Positions 1 to 8,654 of a stretch of 37,327 bases of DNA are shown piece after piece. The stretch spans positions 1 through 37,327 of the forward strand of contig JARIAS010000058.1 of NCBI GenBank assembly GCA_029257745.1, read 5' to 3'. The translations under genes were made by a program, and so were the position numbers. The notes under the pieces were generated by a model. It worked only from the letters and a program-made list of their open reading frames with translations. It did not search any database and was not told where the DNA came from. Source of the DNA: Candidatus Cryptobacteroides sp. GTDB lineage: Bacteria; Bacteroidota; Bacteroidia; Bacteroidales; UBA932. The first letter of the stretch is position 1. Every line of letters starts with the position of its first letter.

Positions 1-353
1 AGAGCAGCAAATAGATATAAGCCTACAAGATCTTCAGTCCAACCACCTGCGTGATTTAAAGTGAATACAGTAGTGCTTAATTTCATAAGCAGAATAAAAG
101 CATAGTTTCCAGCGATAAGAAGACCTCCAAGTCTAGCACGGAATCCTAATAATACAAGAAGTGGTGCAATAACCTCACCTACGTATACTCCATATGCTAA
201 AAAGCTCATGCCTTCACCAAAGATACCTGCGACCATAGCTTTTATACCATCTATTCCATTTATTACTTTTGTAACACCATACATTAAAAGTAATACACTA
301 AGACCAACTCTTAGTACTAATAAACCTAAATCTGTTAAATCACATTTTTTCAT
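1..353 (-). CDS. DoxX family membrane protein (partial, C-terminus cut by window edge)
   Basis: Reading leftward from the ATG at 353-351 gives an open frame of 117 codons with no stop before the window edge, so the C-terminus is missing. The protein begins MKKCDLTDLGLLVLRVG and contains several hydrophobic segments. It also has the pattern typical of DoxX/DoxD-like four-helix inner-membrane proteins: an early helix ending in a YGVTK-type motif, then a GEVIAPLLVLLGF helix. DoxX proteins are loosely linked to redox and quinone-associated processes, but no specific reaction can be assigned here. The gene lies downstream of the POT transporter on the same strand, separated from it by a terminator hairpin, so it is probably transcribed separately. 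Family assignment is fairly sure; function is unknown. Confidence 0.75.
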   Translation of the reverse strand, partial: MKKCDLTDLGLLVLRVGLSVLLLMYGVTKVINGIDGIKAMVAGIFGEGMSFLAYGVYVGEVIAPLLVLLGFRARLGGLLIAGNYAFILLMKLSTTVFTLNHAGGWTEDLVGLYLFAA

Positions 354-385
354 AATTATCTACTTTTTAAATTTTCAAAACAAAA

Positions 386-423
386 GTCGCAATTATTTTG
401 TATAATTCCAAATTAACTGCGAC
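386..423 (-). terminator. Rho-independent terminator of the POT transporter gene
   Basis: GTCGCA (386-391) pairs with TGCGAC (418-423). The helix continues inward through TTA/TAA and TTTG/CAAA with two single mismatches, giving about 15 paired positions around an 8-nt loop. On the minus strand the stem is followed by TTTTGTTTT. It lies just past the stop of the transporter gene (454) and before the DoxX gene. Confidence 0.65.
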
Positions 424-453
424 TACATAGTTTATTTATATAACTTTACATAG

Positions 454-2106
454 TTATTCAGTTGTTTTTTCAAGTCTTTTCATCATTAGCATCATAAATA
501 AGAATGCTATAAGGCAAAGACCTATTAGTACAGTCCATATAAGGTATAGAGGAATTTTGTTCCATAGCTGTGCTGGTATTGAGCATAGGTAGTTACCGAT
601 AGCTGTTGCAGCAAACCAGCCTCCCATCATCATTCCCTTATATTTTGGAGGAGCAACTTTTGAAACAAAAGATATACCCATAGGAGATAATAATAACTCC
701 GCAAATGTAAGTACAAGATATGTAGACATAAGGGTATTAACACCTGTCATAGCACCTCCTTCTACTTGAGGCATTTGTAGACCATGAGAAGCAAAAGCCA
801 TAATACCAAAGCCCATTGCAGCAACTAACATTCCTAGTGCTATCTTTTTAGGAGCTGAAGGTTCTTTACCCAATTTTGCAAGCCAAGCAAATAATGCCAT
901 AGAAACAGGAGTTAATGCTACAACAAAGAAAGGATTGAATTGTTGGAACATTTGAGGTAGTATATGTATTGTCTCATCCATATTTTTATATAGCATATAA
1001 GAGCCTGAAAGTAGAGCTACTGAGACAATGCCAAGAATAGCTTTAGAACTTAGTTTTTTACTTTGAAACGCTCCAAATATGGTATATATAGATACTGCTA
1101 TTAATGCTAATGACCAAATATTAAAGCCAATTCTTTCCCAGCCTTGAACTTGTGATACGGTGTAATCTCTAGCGAAGAATGTAAGAGTTAGACCATTTTG
1201 GTGGAAGGCCATCCAGAAGAAAATAACTACTGCAAATACTATAACTAGGGCTGTAATTCTGCTCTTTGTTTGTGCTGGACTAAGCTCTTCTTCTTTGCTT
1301 TCAGCAGTGTTAGTTTTAACAACAGAATTACCTTCTACATGTTTGAACCAAGAACGGCAAGCCATATAAATAGCGATAGATACAATAAGGGATACACAGG
1401 CAATAGCAAAGCCTAGATTATATGCTTCTGATAATTTTTCTAGATAGAATTTGCTAAATTGGCTAACATTCATACTACTAGCCATTTCGTTTGCAAATTT
1501 TGTAAGACTACTTAAAGAGCTTTCTTCGATTGTTCCATTAATAAATTCGTGAGCTAATCTAGGAATTTCTCCATTATAACTAAGATTAAACTTCTCAAGG
1601 TAAAAGTTAGTCATCTTAGTAGCTGCTGATGGAGCAAACATAGCTCCAATATTAATAGCCATATAGAAAAGGCTGAAAGCAGAATCTCTAAGATGTGAAT
1701 ATTGAGGAGAATTGTATAGGTTACCTACCATAACTTGTAAGTTGCCTTTGAATAGTCCTGTTCCTACAGAGATTAATGCAAGAGATGCAAATACAAGTAT
1801 CTTGCCTAAAATATTTTCTGCAGATGTGGGAACTGATAGCATTATATATCCTGCAAACATAATAGCTATACCTGTCATAACACATTTACCATAGCCTAGT
1901 TTGTCAGCTAAGATGCCACCAATAAAGGGCATAAAGTAAACGGCGGCTAAGAATACACCATATATTTGTCCTGCGGCTGCTTCTGAAAAGCCAAACTTTG
2001 CCTGAATAAATAAAACAAAGATGGCTAGCATGGTGTAGTAGCCAAATCTCTCGCCTGTATTAGCTAGGGCCAGAGCAAATAAACCTTTAGGTTGTCCTTT
2101 AAACAT
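454..2106 (-). CDS. POT/PTR2-family (MFS) proton-coupled peptide transporter
   Basis: A 550-residue polytopic membrane protein of the proton-dependent oligopeptide transporter family, expected to import di- or tripeptides across the inner membrane. The N-terminus carries the family signature as GERFGYYTM at residues 18-26. The helix 2-3 loop motif (GGILADKLGYGK) follows near residue 63, and many hydrophobic helices cover the rest, with a charged linker near residues 265-280 (SKEEELSPAQTK). One oddity: in the canonical ExxERFxYY motif the first glutamate is replaced by Asn16, which may change proton coupling. The length fits the family (450-600). A TATATTTG box on the minus strand (2158-2165) gives a leader of about 45 nt. 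Substrate is inferred from family only. Confidence 0.85.
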   Translation of the reverse strand: MFKGQPKGLFALALANTGERFGYYTMLAIFVLFIQAKFGFSEAAAGQIYGVFLAAVYFMPFIGGILADKLGYGKCVMTGIAIMFAGYIMLSVPTSAENILGKILVFASLALISVGTGLFKGNLQVMVGNLYNSPQYSHLRDSAFSLFYMAINIGAMFAPSAATKMTNFYLEKFNLSYNGEIPRLAHEFINGTIEESSLSSLTKFANEMASSMNVSQFSKFYLEKLSEAYNLGFAIACVSLIVSIAIYMACRSWFKHVEGNSVVKTNTAESKEEELSPAQTKSRITALVIVFAVVIFFWMAFHQNGLTLTFFARDYTVSQVQGWERIGFNIWSLALIAVSIYTIFGAFQSKKLSSKAILGIVSVALLSGSYMLYKNMDETIHILPQMFQQFNPFFVVALTPVSMALFAWLAKLGKEPSAPKKIALGMLVAAMGFGIMAFASHGLQMPQVEGGAMTGVNTLMSTYLVLTFAELLLSPMGISFVSKVAPPKYKGMMMGGWFAATAIGNYLCSIPAQLWNKIPLYLIWTVLIGLCLIAFLFMMLMMKRLEKTTE

Positions 2107-2157
2107 AAGTGATTAATTTATTAAATTATAGCCATTGCTTATCAAATGGCCTTTGCA

Positions 2158-2165
2158 CAAATATA
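2158..2165 (-). promoter_or_regulatory. -7 box (TATATTTG) for the POT transporter gene
   Basis: The reverse complement reads TATATTTG, matching the Bacteroidetes TAnnTTTG -7 box, and lies 52 bp ahead of the ATG at 2106. No clear TTG is found 19-21 bp upstream. It diverges from the box at 2207-2214. Confidence 0.5.
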
Positions 2166-2206
2166 ATAAATCTTATGTAAATAGTTATAAAATTGATTTA
2201 ATTTGG

Positions 2207-2214
2207 TATATTTG
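2207..2214 (+). promoter_or_regulatory. -7 box (TATATTTG) for the acyltransferase-DUF4831 operon
   Basis: TATATTTG lies 47 bp before the chosen ATG at 2261. It falls inside the longer open frame that begins at 2135, so a transcript starting near 2220 would exclude the upstream in-frame ATG and supports the shorter start. The -33 box is weak. Confidence 0.5.
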
Positions 2215-2260
2215 TACTAAAGGTGTTATACTTTGTGTGCAAAATTCTGCTAGAACTATT

Positions 2261-3169
2261 ATGATGAAAATAAAGTTAAAATTATATTATATGTTTATGC
2301 AAGTTGTGTTTTGCTTGCCCATAAAGGTATATTATTCTTTTTCAAATATTATATATTTCTTCTTGGCAAAAGTCCTTCATTATAGAAAAAATGAGGTGCT
2401 GTGTAATCTTAGTAGAAGTTTTCCTGAAAAGAAATACTGGGAGATAAATCAACTTGCAGATACATTTTATAGACACTTGTCTTGGGTCTTTGCTGAAACT
2501 TTCTGGTTCGCAAGTAGTCGTAATAAGCCACAAAAATTGCATGATAGTAGACTATGCGAATTAACTAATGTGGAGCTATTAAATCATGCCTATGAATCTA
2601 GTCCCAGCGTTTTAATTTTAATGTCTCATTTTGGTAATTGGGAGCTTATAGGAGGTATGTATCAGTATTTATACGGAGATGCTAAGATAGAAAAATTAGA
2701 CCCTCATGATGTCTGTGTAGTCTACTTAAAGTTAAGAAGTCCTTTTTGGGAAGAAGTTATGAAGAGGGGACGTTTAGCACAATGTCCAGATACAGAGGGC
2801 TATATTGAATCTAGTAATGTTCTTCGTTATGCCCTGTCTCATAAAGATCAAAAGAAGGTATATGTCTTCCCAACTGATCAATATCCCTATGGCAGGGCTA
2901 AGTATGTAGAGTTGGACTCTTTTCTTAATCAAAAGACAAAGACTATGTTAGGTGCTGCACAATTAGCGAATAAGCTTTCTTATTCAGTCTTATATATGAG
3001 TATAGATAGACAGGAAAAAGGTCATTATAAGATGTCATTTACGCAGATTTGTGAAGATGCTTCCAAACTTAGCCCAGAAGAAATAATGAGGCAGTATTAT
3101 GCTTTGTTAGAACAAGATATTATTAATAATCCTACTAATTATTTATGGAGTCATAAAAGATGGAAATAA
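2261..3169 (+). CDS. LpxL/HtrB-type lysophospholipid acyltransferase
   Basis: An inner-membrane acyltransferase of the LpxL/LpxM/HtrB superfamily, expected to add a secondary acyl chain to lipid A or a related lipid on the cytoplasmic face. With the start at 2261 the protein is 302 residues, close to the family's usual 290-310. A hydrophobic N-terminal segment (residues about 8-40) anchors it. The catalytic HX4D/E motif appears as HFGNWE at residues 123-128, and a late FPTDQYPYG segment fits the second substrate-binding block. The frame is open to 2135, but those 42 codons precede the predicted promoter and are not hydrophobic in the family pattern. Its TAA overlaps the next gene's ATG (TAATG), suggesting translational coupling. 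Confidence 0.85.
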   Translation: MMKIKLKLYYMFMQVVFCLPIKVYYSFSNIIYFFLAKVLHYRKNEVLCNLSRSFPEKKYWEINQLADTFYRHLSWVFAETFWFASSRNKPQKLHDSRLCELTNVELLNHAYESSPSVLILMSHFGNWELIGGMYQYLYGDAKIEKLDPHDVCVVYLKLRSPFWEEVMKRGRLAQCPDTEGYIESSNVLRYALSHKDQKKVYVFPTDQYPYGRAKYVELDSFLNQKTKTMLGAAQLANKLSYSVLYMSIDRQEKGHYKMSFTQICEDASKLSPEEIMRQYYALLEQDIINNPTNYLWSHKRWK

Positions 3170-4209
3170 TGAGAAGAATAGTTTTAATTACAATCTTGCT
3201 TTTTTGCGGTATTATAAGTAGATTATACGCACAAGAGCTGAAAACTGATGAGCCTTTGGGAGCTATAACTTATTGTTTACCTTCTACAACTATACGATTA
3301 GATGTAGAACTTAGTCGTAAACTTTTTTATGCTGGTCCCTATGCCAAATATGCTAATAAATATTTAGGTATAGATGTAAAACAAAAAGATGAAATAAGTT
3401 CCAAGGTATCAAAAGTTGAGATAAGGGCTTTGTTGGAGGCTGATCAAAGTGCTAGATATTCTTTTGTTCCGGGTAGATTTACTCACTCTTTTTTACAAAT
3501 GACTGCCCAGGGTTTAGTATCTACTGGAAATGGTAATGTGGATAAAGGACAATGGAGATTTTTACCTGAAAGCGAAAAGGATTTTTCTGATAAGGCGGTT
3601 GTTTCTAATTTAACTTCGCAGTCTGCTACCTTAGTTACTAATCAAAAGGTAGAAGATACATATAGTAAGATTGCTGTTGAACAGGAAATGATTGTTGAGA
3701 AGTCCTTGGAAACTAAGGCACAAGAGGCTGCTGATATGATACTTAAATTAAGAAAAAAGAGGGTGCAGATAGTTACAGGAGATACTGATGCAACTTATAG
3801 TGGAGAAGCTATGGCAGCTGCTTTGAAAGAGATTCGCAAGTTAGAAGATGAGTATATGTCATTATTTATAGGTTATACTGTGGAGCAAAAACAAAGTATG
3901 TCTTATGATGTAGTGCCTGATAAATCTAAGGCTAAACAAGTCTATATAGCATTTAGAGTGTCTCAACAACTAGGTCTTGTGCCAGTAGATAATGTCTCAG
4001 GTAAGCCTTATATGTTACTCATAGAAGCCAGTCCTGTAAATGCAGTAAAAACTAGTGAAAAAGAGGATAAAAGAGAGCAGCTTGCATATTATAGGATACC
4101 TGCAACAGCTGTGGTTAAATTAAGCGATGGGGGAGTTAATGTACTATGTCAGACTAGAATGCCTATATATCAGTTAGGTATAGTAGCAAGTCTTCCTTTA
4201 GAGTATTAA
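3169..4209 (+). CDS. DUF4831 family secreted protein
   Basis: Matches my recollection of the Bacteroidetes DUF4831 family, whose members start with a signal peptide followed by a conserved segment. Here that segment is YCLPSTTIRLDVELSRK, then AGPYAKYANKYLGI (counted from the start at 3169, roughly residues 31-65). Starting at the TAATG overlap with the acyltransferase stop, the N-terminus MRRIVLITILLFCGIISRL ends in YAQ, a plausible signal-peptidase site. An alternative ATG nine bases earlier (3160) would add three residues. A helical, charged middle part precedes a beta-rich C-terminus. The role is unknown; coupling to a lipid A-type acyltransferase suggests an envelope location but not a reaction. 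Confidence 0.8.
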   Translation: MRRIVLITILLFCGIISRLYAQELKTDEPLGAITYCLPSTTIRLDVELSRKLFYAGPYAKYANKYLGIDVKQKDEISSKVSKVEIRALLEADQSARYSFVPGRFTHSFLQMTAQGLVSTGNGNVDKGQWRFLPESEKDFSDKAVVSNLTSQSATLVTNQKVEDTYSKIAVEQEMIVEKSLETKAQEAADMILKLRKKRVQIVTGDTDATYSGEAMAAALKEIRKLEDEYMSLFIGYTVEQKQSMSYDVVPDKSKAKQVYIAFRVSQQLGLVPVDNVSGKPYMLLIEASPVNAVKTSEKEDKREQLAYYRIPATAVVKLSDGGVNVLCQTRMPIYQLGIVASLPLEY

Positions 4210-4248
4210 GATTAATAATAGCATCACTTGTGGTATAGCAAAAATATT

Positions 4249-4289
4249 AAGCTTGAGTAAGTGTTGTTGATTTTAATACAACTTAGCTT
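4249..4289 (+). terminator. Imperfect hairpin downstream of the DUF4831 gene (possible terminator)
   Basis: AAGCT (4249-4253) pairs with AGCTT (4285-4289), and an inner AAG..TTGT/ACAA..CTT helix is interrupted by bulges. No U-run follows, so termination is uncertain; it may instead be a leader structure of the dipeptidase gene. Confidence 0.3.
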
Positions 4290-4354
4290 GAATATAAATG
4301 TGAATTTAATAACACAATAATAATCAATTGAATATTAATTAAAAATTAATTATT

Positions 4355-5812
4355 ATGACAATAAAAGATTTGGAGCCAAAAAATGTATGGGCTATTTTTC
4401 ATGAGCTAACTCAAGTACCTCGTCCTTCAAAACATGAGGAAAAGGTGCAACAATATTTATTGGAATGGGGTAAGAAAAATGATGTTGAAACATTTATGGA
4501 TGATACCGGTAATATCATTATGAGAAAAGCAGCTACTCCTGGATATGAAAATCGTAGGGGAGTGATTATGCAAGGTCATATGGATATGGTACCTCAAAAA
4601 AATGTTGAAGTTGAACATGATTTTGAAAAAGATCCTATTCAGACTCAGATTTTAGGTGATTGGGTTGGTGCGAAGGGTACAACTTTAGGAGCAGATAATG
4701 GTATTGGTGTTGCTATTGCTATGGCCGTTATGCAATCAAAAGAGCTTAAGCATGGTCCTTTAGAAGTCCTTATAACTTATGATGAAGAGACAGGTATGAC
4801 TGGTGCAAAGTCATTGAAGCCAAATGTATTGAAAGGTGATATATTCTTAAATCTTGATTCAGAAGAAGAAGGAGAACTCTGTATTGGTTGTGCAGGAGGT
4901 CTTGATGGCGAGGCAGATTTTGAATATACCATGAAAGATGCACCTGCAGAGCATATTACTTATAGAATAGGAATTAAGGGTTTGCATGGAGGACATTCTG
5001 GTATGGATATAAGTCAGTACAAGGCAAATGCAAATAAAATATTGGCAAGACTTTTACTGCCTCTTATTCAAAAATGTCAGGCAAAGCTTGTAAATATTAC
5101 TGGAGGCAGTCTTAGAAATGCCATTCCATTTGAAGGAGAAGCTATTATACTTGTTCCTAAAGATAAAGAAACAGAGTCTAGACAGATTGTAGAAACAATC
5201 TTTGATGAGCTAAGATTTGAATATCAATATTCAGATCCACATGGTGAATATACATATGTTAAGCTAGATAAGTCAGAGGCATCATATATAGACGATGAAG
5301 TTGTATTAAGAGTTGTAAGAGCTATTTTAGCCTGTCCTAATGGTGTATTTAAAATGAGTGACACAATGCCTGGCTTGACAGAGACTTCTACAAATCTTGC
5401 AATTATACGATGTGAAGATGGTCATATCTATATACGCTCGTTAATGAGAAGTGCAGTAGATTCTTCAAAAGCATTTTTAGCAGAACAAATGAGGGCAGTA
5501 TTTGAATTAGCAGGTGCTAAATTTACAACTGCTGGTGGTTATAATGGTTGGGCACCAAAACCAGATACCCCTATTTATGATGTTATTAAAGATGTCTATA
5601 AAAAACTATTTGGAGAGGATATGAAGGTTATGGCAACTCATGGAGGTTTGGAATGTGCTATATTAGGTGCTAAATATCCAAATTGGGAGATGATATCAGT
5701 AGGTCCAACTATTGTACACCCTCATTCACCAGATGAAAGAGTAAATATCAAAGCTGTTGCAAACGCTTGGAAATTTGTCGTTGCTATATTAGAAGCAATT
5801 CCTGCCGAATAA
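4355..5812 (+). CDS. pepD: Aminoacyl-histidine dipeptidase, M20C family (PepD/carnosinase-like)
   Basis: A cytosolic two-zinc metallodipeptidase that cleaves Xaa-His and other dipeptides to free amino acids. All metal-site blocks of family M20 are visible: GHMDMVP with His75 and Asp77, the bridging Asp114 in LGADNGIG, the catalytic and metal-binding DEETG (Glu144-Glu145), and an SEEEGEL block near residue 170. The dimerization (lid) domain contains HGGHSGMDI. A late HGGLECAILG and the HPHSPDERV metal-site segment complete the fold. At 485 residues it equals typical PepD length. The start at 4355 has no SD, only an A/T-rich leader, as is normal here. No recognizable TAnnTTTG box was found upstream. 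A bidirectional terminator follows the stop. Confidence 0.93.
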   Translation: MTIKDLEPKNVWAIFHELTQVPRPSKHEEKVQQYLLEWGKKNDVETFMDDTGNIIMRKAATPGYENRRGVIMQGHMDMVPQKNVEVEHDFEKDPIQTQILGDWVGAKGTTLGADNGIGVAIAMAVMQSKELKHGPLEVLITYDEETGMTGAKSLKPNVLKGDIFLNLDSEEEGELCIGCAGGLDGEADFEYTMKDAPAEHITYRIGIKGLHGGHSGMDISQYKANANKILARLLLPLIQKCQAKLVNITGGSLRNAIPFEGEAIILVPKDKETESRQIVETIFDELRFEYQYSDPHGEYTYVKLDKSEASYIDDEVVLRVVRAILACPNGVFKMSDTMPGLTETSTNLAIIRCEDGHIYIRSLMRSAVDSSKAFLAEQMRAVFELAGAKFTTAGGYNGWAPKPDTPIYDVIKDVYKKLFGEDMKVMATHGGLECAILGAKYPNWEMISVGPTIVHPHSPDERVNIKAVANAWKFVVAILEAIPAE

Positions 5813-5814
5813 AA

Positions 5815-6813
5815 TCAATTAAATAACAAAAAAACAAGGCTGTACAATCGTACAGTTTTGTTTTTTTTGTTATACTTCATTATGCTCTTTTTCATTCTAA
5901 TCTTGAAGCCTGTAAGTCTTAGGCTTATGTTTTTATCAAGTAAAGGTGAACTTATAATTATGCATACGGCTGCTATAATTAAGAAGATACCAATACCAAT
6001 AGCCAGTGTAAATTCTTCATTAAATGCAATTATACCAAGTATTATTGCTACAAGAGGTTCCATTGCACCAAGCACAGAGGTAAGAGTTGAGCCTATTAGT
6101 TTTATAGCTTTCACTAATGCTATGTTAGATACTAAGGTTGGTACTAATGCCAAAAGTAATAAGTAGATATAGTTGCTACTTCCTGTGATAGGTTTTAAGC
6201 TTCCAAGTACGCTGCCTTTAGCAATGAAGATTAAGCCACAAAAGACCATTGTATAAAAGGTAAGCTTCAAATTATTCATTGTCCTTAAGCAAGTTATATT
6301 ATTTATAATAACTATATAGATGGCATAGGCTAATCCCGATAATATAACTAAAATGAAACCTAGTATACTCGCACTAGTACTTTTACCTACAAGACATAAC
6401 ATACTTACTCCAGTGAGAGCTAGTATTATAGCAATAATAGTGAAGGGGGATATTCTTTGTTTAAAGAAAAAGTGCATAATCAGGGTTACAAAGACAGGAT
6501 ACAAGAAGTGTAGAGTCGTAGCAAGTCCTGTCGTCATTGTTTGGTAACCACTAAATAAAAGAGCTGCAGAGAAATAGTAGCAAAGTCCGCATAAGAATAG
6601 GGATAAAAATTCTTTTAAATTAATTTTGAAACTTTCTCTAAACTTAACTATGTACAGTAGTGCAACTAACAATGCAGCTACAATATGTCTGTATGATAAA
6701 ACTGTTTCAATACTATAACCACCTTCCTTGAGTAGTGGAACACTAAAAAGTGGAATCATTCCAAAACTTGAAGCAGCAATAATTCCTGCAAAAAAACCTC
6801 TAAAATTTTTCAT
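5815..6813 (-). CDS. EamA/DMT-superfamily transporter
   Basis: A 332-residue inner-membrane protein with about ten hydrophobic helices in two EamA repeats (roughly residues 5-140 and 150-290). The second repeat ends in the typical SVLGAMEPLVAIILGI segment. The family exports or imports small metabolites; no substrate can be read from sequence. The last 40 or so residues are basic and hydrophilic (KIRMKKSIMKYNKKNKT) and then continue through the terminator hairpin shared with pepD. Most family members end soon after the tenth helix, so the tail may be a recent extension after loss of an earlier stop. A well-formed promoter precedes the gene (6842-6871). Confidence 0.85.
   Translation of the reverse strand: MKNFRGFFAGIIAASSFGMIPLFSVPLLKEGGYSIETVLSYRHIVAALLVALLYIVKFRESFKINLKEFLSLFLCGLCYYFSAALLFSGYQTMTTGLATTLHFLYPVFVTLIMHFFFKQRISPFTIIAIILALTGVSMLCLVGKSTSASILGFILVILSGLAYAIYIVIINNITCLRTMNNLKLTFYTMVFCGLIFIAKGSVLGSLKPITGSSNYIYLLLLALVPTLVSNIALVKAIKLIGSTLTSVLGAMEPLVAIILGIIAFNEEFTLAIGIGIFLIIAAVCIIISSPLLDKNISLRLTGFKIRMKKSIMKYNKKNKTVRLYSLVFLLFN
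5831..5868. terminator. Bidirectional Rho-independent terminator between pepD and the EamA gene
   Basis: A 15-bp stem with a 4-nt loop: AAAACAAGG CTGTAC (5831-5845) and GTACAG TTTTGTTTT (5850-5864), with two G.T wobbles. T-runs follow on the plus strand (5861-5868), and a run of T also follows on the minus strand. It lies inside the last codons of the convergent EamA gene (stop at 5815). Confidence 0.85.
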
Positions 6814-6841
6814 CGTTACGATACTTAAATAAAAAAGTTTG

Positions 6842-6871
6842 CAAATTTATTCCACTTTTTTAAATAGGCAA
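6842..6871 (-). promoter_or_regulatory. Promoter of the EamA transporter gene
   Basis: On the minus strand TTG (6869-6871), 19 bp, then TAAATTTG (6842-6849). This is an excellent match to the Bacteroidetes -33/-7 consensus. The leader to the ATG at 6813 would be about 23 nt. Confidence 0.65.
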
Positions 6872-6910
6872 AATTAAGAAGCAGATATTTACAGAAATAT
6901 GATGAAAATC

Positions 6911-8026
6911 TTAGCTCTTTTCTCCAAAGATGAATAGTGTGATTAAAGGTCTGCTTGGGCTATTTGTAGTGAGTAATAGATTATAACTGAATTCTCCTTT
7001 TTCTATTTTATTGCCATCTATGTATATCTCTAAGCTACTATTACTCATTGCCGGAATATCTTTTATCTTAAGATTACTGATAGCATCACTATCACAATCA
7101 ATTTTATATATTTTAAGAGCAGATTTTCCCCTGTTACTTAGTTGAAAAACTGCTTTAGTGTTTTCATTACCGATTTTCCCAAGATTAATGGTACTTTCCT
7201 TAAAAATGGGGAGGGCAGCATTATCTTTTTGCTCCTTAGTCCAGTTGATAAAATTCTCTTTGGTGTATGCTAAAATATTAATACTCGAAATATTATCGTT
7301 AGCCACTTTATATGATATGCGTTTCTTGTTAATCAAAGGAACAAAGGAGTATATATTTTTCCCCCACATTTCTCTATTTGCAGTTATAGTATAGCTAATA
7401 TTTGCAGTAGAGTGTTGTGGTATAGGGTTTTTGTCTAAGGAAAGTTTTAATCCCTCACTTATATTCTCAAAGCTAAGGAAGATAGGTTTGTTAGAGATAT
7501 TTGCCACTCTTATAATATCACTACTTTGTTCTCCTTGTGATAAATTATTACCTTTAATAATATATTTTTTAAATCCTAGTTTACCAAAATGTATAGGGTA
7601 TAGTTCTTCAAGACTCTTCATCTTTTCATGTACTACACCACGTATACGTAGTATGACAGGTTTCTTTGCAGTAGAAAAATAAACAGTAATATCTTTATCA
7701 AAAGGGTAGGGGCCTTGGTCATTTTTGAAGCTTACATTAATCTTGCCACTTTTTCCACTACGTATAGGAGCTTTATCCCAAGAGACATTGGTGCAGCCAC
7801 AAGAAGTAACAACATTATATATAATAAGTACTTCTTTTGATATGTTTTTTACATTAAAGCTGCAACTTAATACACCATCACTTAGTTTAACATCACCAAA
7901 GTCATGTACGCTTTTATCTATTTCAATTTTATTATCTATAATTATTTTATTATCTTCTTTTGCAAAACAATATATAGGTAATAGATATATTATTAATAAT
8001 AGTAGCAGTTTACAGTATGTTCTCAT
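6911..8026 (-). CDS. DUF1573 domain-containing secreted protein
   Basis: A 371-residue exported protein. The N-terminus (residues 1-22) is a signal peptide ending near YCFAKE. Residues about 35-130 form a DUF1573/ASH-type beta-sandwich, recognized by the start VHDFGDVKL and the conserved TSCGCTNVSWDKAPI with its CGC pair. A second, weaker sandwich follows, and a third (about 275-371) starts STINLGKIGNENTKAVFQL and ends in a strand pattern of the same type. DUF1573 proteins are abundant in Bacteroidetes envelopes and their function is mostly unknown. No lipobox Cys is seen, so it is probably periplasmic. It is alone between the EamA gene and the broken small gene, with a possible promoter at 8112-8119. 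Confidence 0.8.
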   Translation of the reverse strand: MRTYCKLLLLLIIYLLPIYCFAKEDNKIIIDNKIEIDKSVHDFGDVKLSDGVLSCSFNVKNISKEVLIIYNVVTSCGCTNVSWDKAPIRSGKSGKINVSFKNDQGPYPFDKDITVYFSTAKKPVILRIRGVVHEKMKSLEELYPIHFGKLGFKKYIIKGNNLSQGEQSSDIIRVANISNKPIFLSFENISEGLKLSLDKNPIPQHSTANISYTITANREMWGKNIYSFVPLINKKRISYKVANDNISSINILAYTKENFINWTKEQKDNAALPIFKESTINLGKIGNENTKAVFQLSNRGKSALKIYKIDCDSDAISNLKIKDIPAMSNSSLEIYIDGNKIEKGEFSYNLLLTTNSPSRPLITLFIFGEKS

Positions 8027-8111
8027 AATTATAATTTAAAAACTGTTTACAATTAGCTATATACTTGTTAAATCGTGTTTTAGTGAGATTGTATCAAGGT
8101 ACATGCCAATA

Positions 8112-8119
8112 CAAATGTA
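8112..8119 (-). promoter_or_regulatory. Possible -7 box (TACATTTG) for the DUF1573 gene
   Basis: The minus strand reads TACATTTG, matching TAnnTTTG, 86 bp upstream of the ATG at 8026. No convincing TTG is found at the expected distance. Confidence 0.35.
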
Positions 8120-8301
8120 GTAAATATCCTTTTAAATCTAAACTTCCCTTTAAGCTCAATTAGTTTAAATAGCTTATTTGTTAGGGCTTAAAGATAAAAG
8201 TATAAAAATATTTGTATATATATATATTCGCACTTCCAAATATATACTAAGCTTAAGTACTATTTTTAGAAGCTTTATAATAATTTTAATAATATATTTA
8301 T

Positions 8302-8607
8302 ATGAAAAAGATTTTAGTTTTTTTAATTGCTGCCATCAATATTAAAATCCTTCTCACCAATTGATAAGGATATTAAATTAACAACTATATCCTTAGACGA
8401 GTATAGATCGACTAAAAACGGCGGTGGGATATATGCAGTTCACCTAGCTAATATAGATAATAATCATTTTACAATGTCGATTCCAAAACCTGCAGATAAT
8501 AAGCTTAGTACACATGAAAGTTCTGCTTATGTATATGAGATATTCAAAATGGAATTTAGTATGGGGAGGCTTTAGCTAAAATAGGATATAATGCGATGAA
8601 AAAATAA
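8302..8607 (+). pseudogene. Small putative exported protein gene broken by two 1-bp homopolymer indels
   Basis: The ATG at 8302 opens a signal-peptide-like start (MKKILVFLIAAINIK) that hits a stop at 8362. Removing one A from the run of four at 8344-8347 joins it to the next frame (SFSPIDKDIKLTTISLDEY and onward). That frame stays open to 8575. Adding one G to the run of four at 8563-8566 then restores the first frame as MGEALAKIGYNAMKK, ending at TAA 8605-8607. The joined product is 101 residues. Two compensating homopolymer indels fit either real decay of a small gene or sequence errors. I do not recognize the family. The middle contains GGGIYAVHLANIDNNHF and ends in helical, charged sequence. 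It sits upstream of the Fic gene on the same strand. Confidence 0.55.
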
Positions 8608-8646
8608 AAGCATAGTAATTATCTTAGATAATTTGGTCTTTTTTTG

Positions 8647-8654
8647 TATTTTTG
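8647..8654 (+). promoter_or_regulatory. Possible -7 box (TATTTTTG) for the Fic gene
   Basis: TATTTTTG fits TAnnTTTG, but the nearest TTG is only 11 bp upstream. The leader to the ATG at 8812 would be about 150 nt, AT-rich, with no clear structure. Confidence 0.3.

Noticed and set aside
2135..2260. Longer N-terminus for the acyltransferase starting at 2135
   Set aside because: Includes the predicted -7 box and lacks family similarity; the ATG at 2261 gives normal length.
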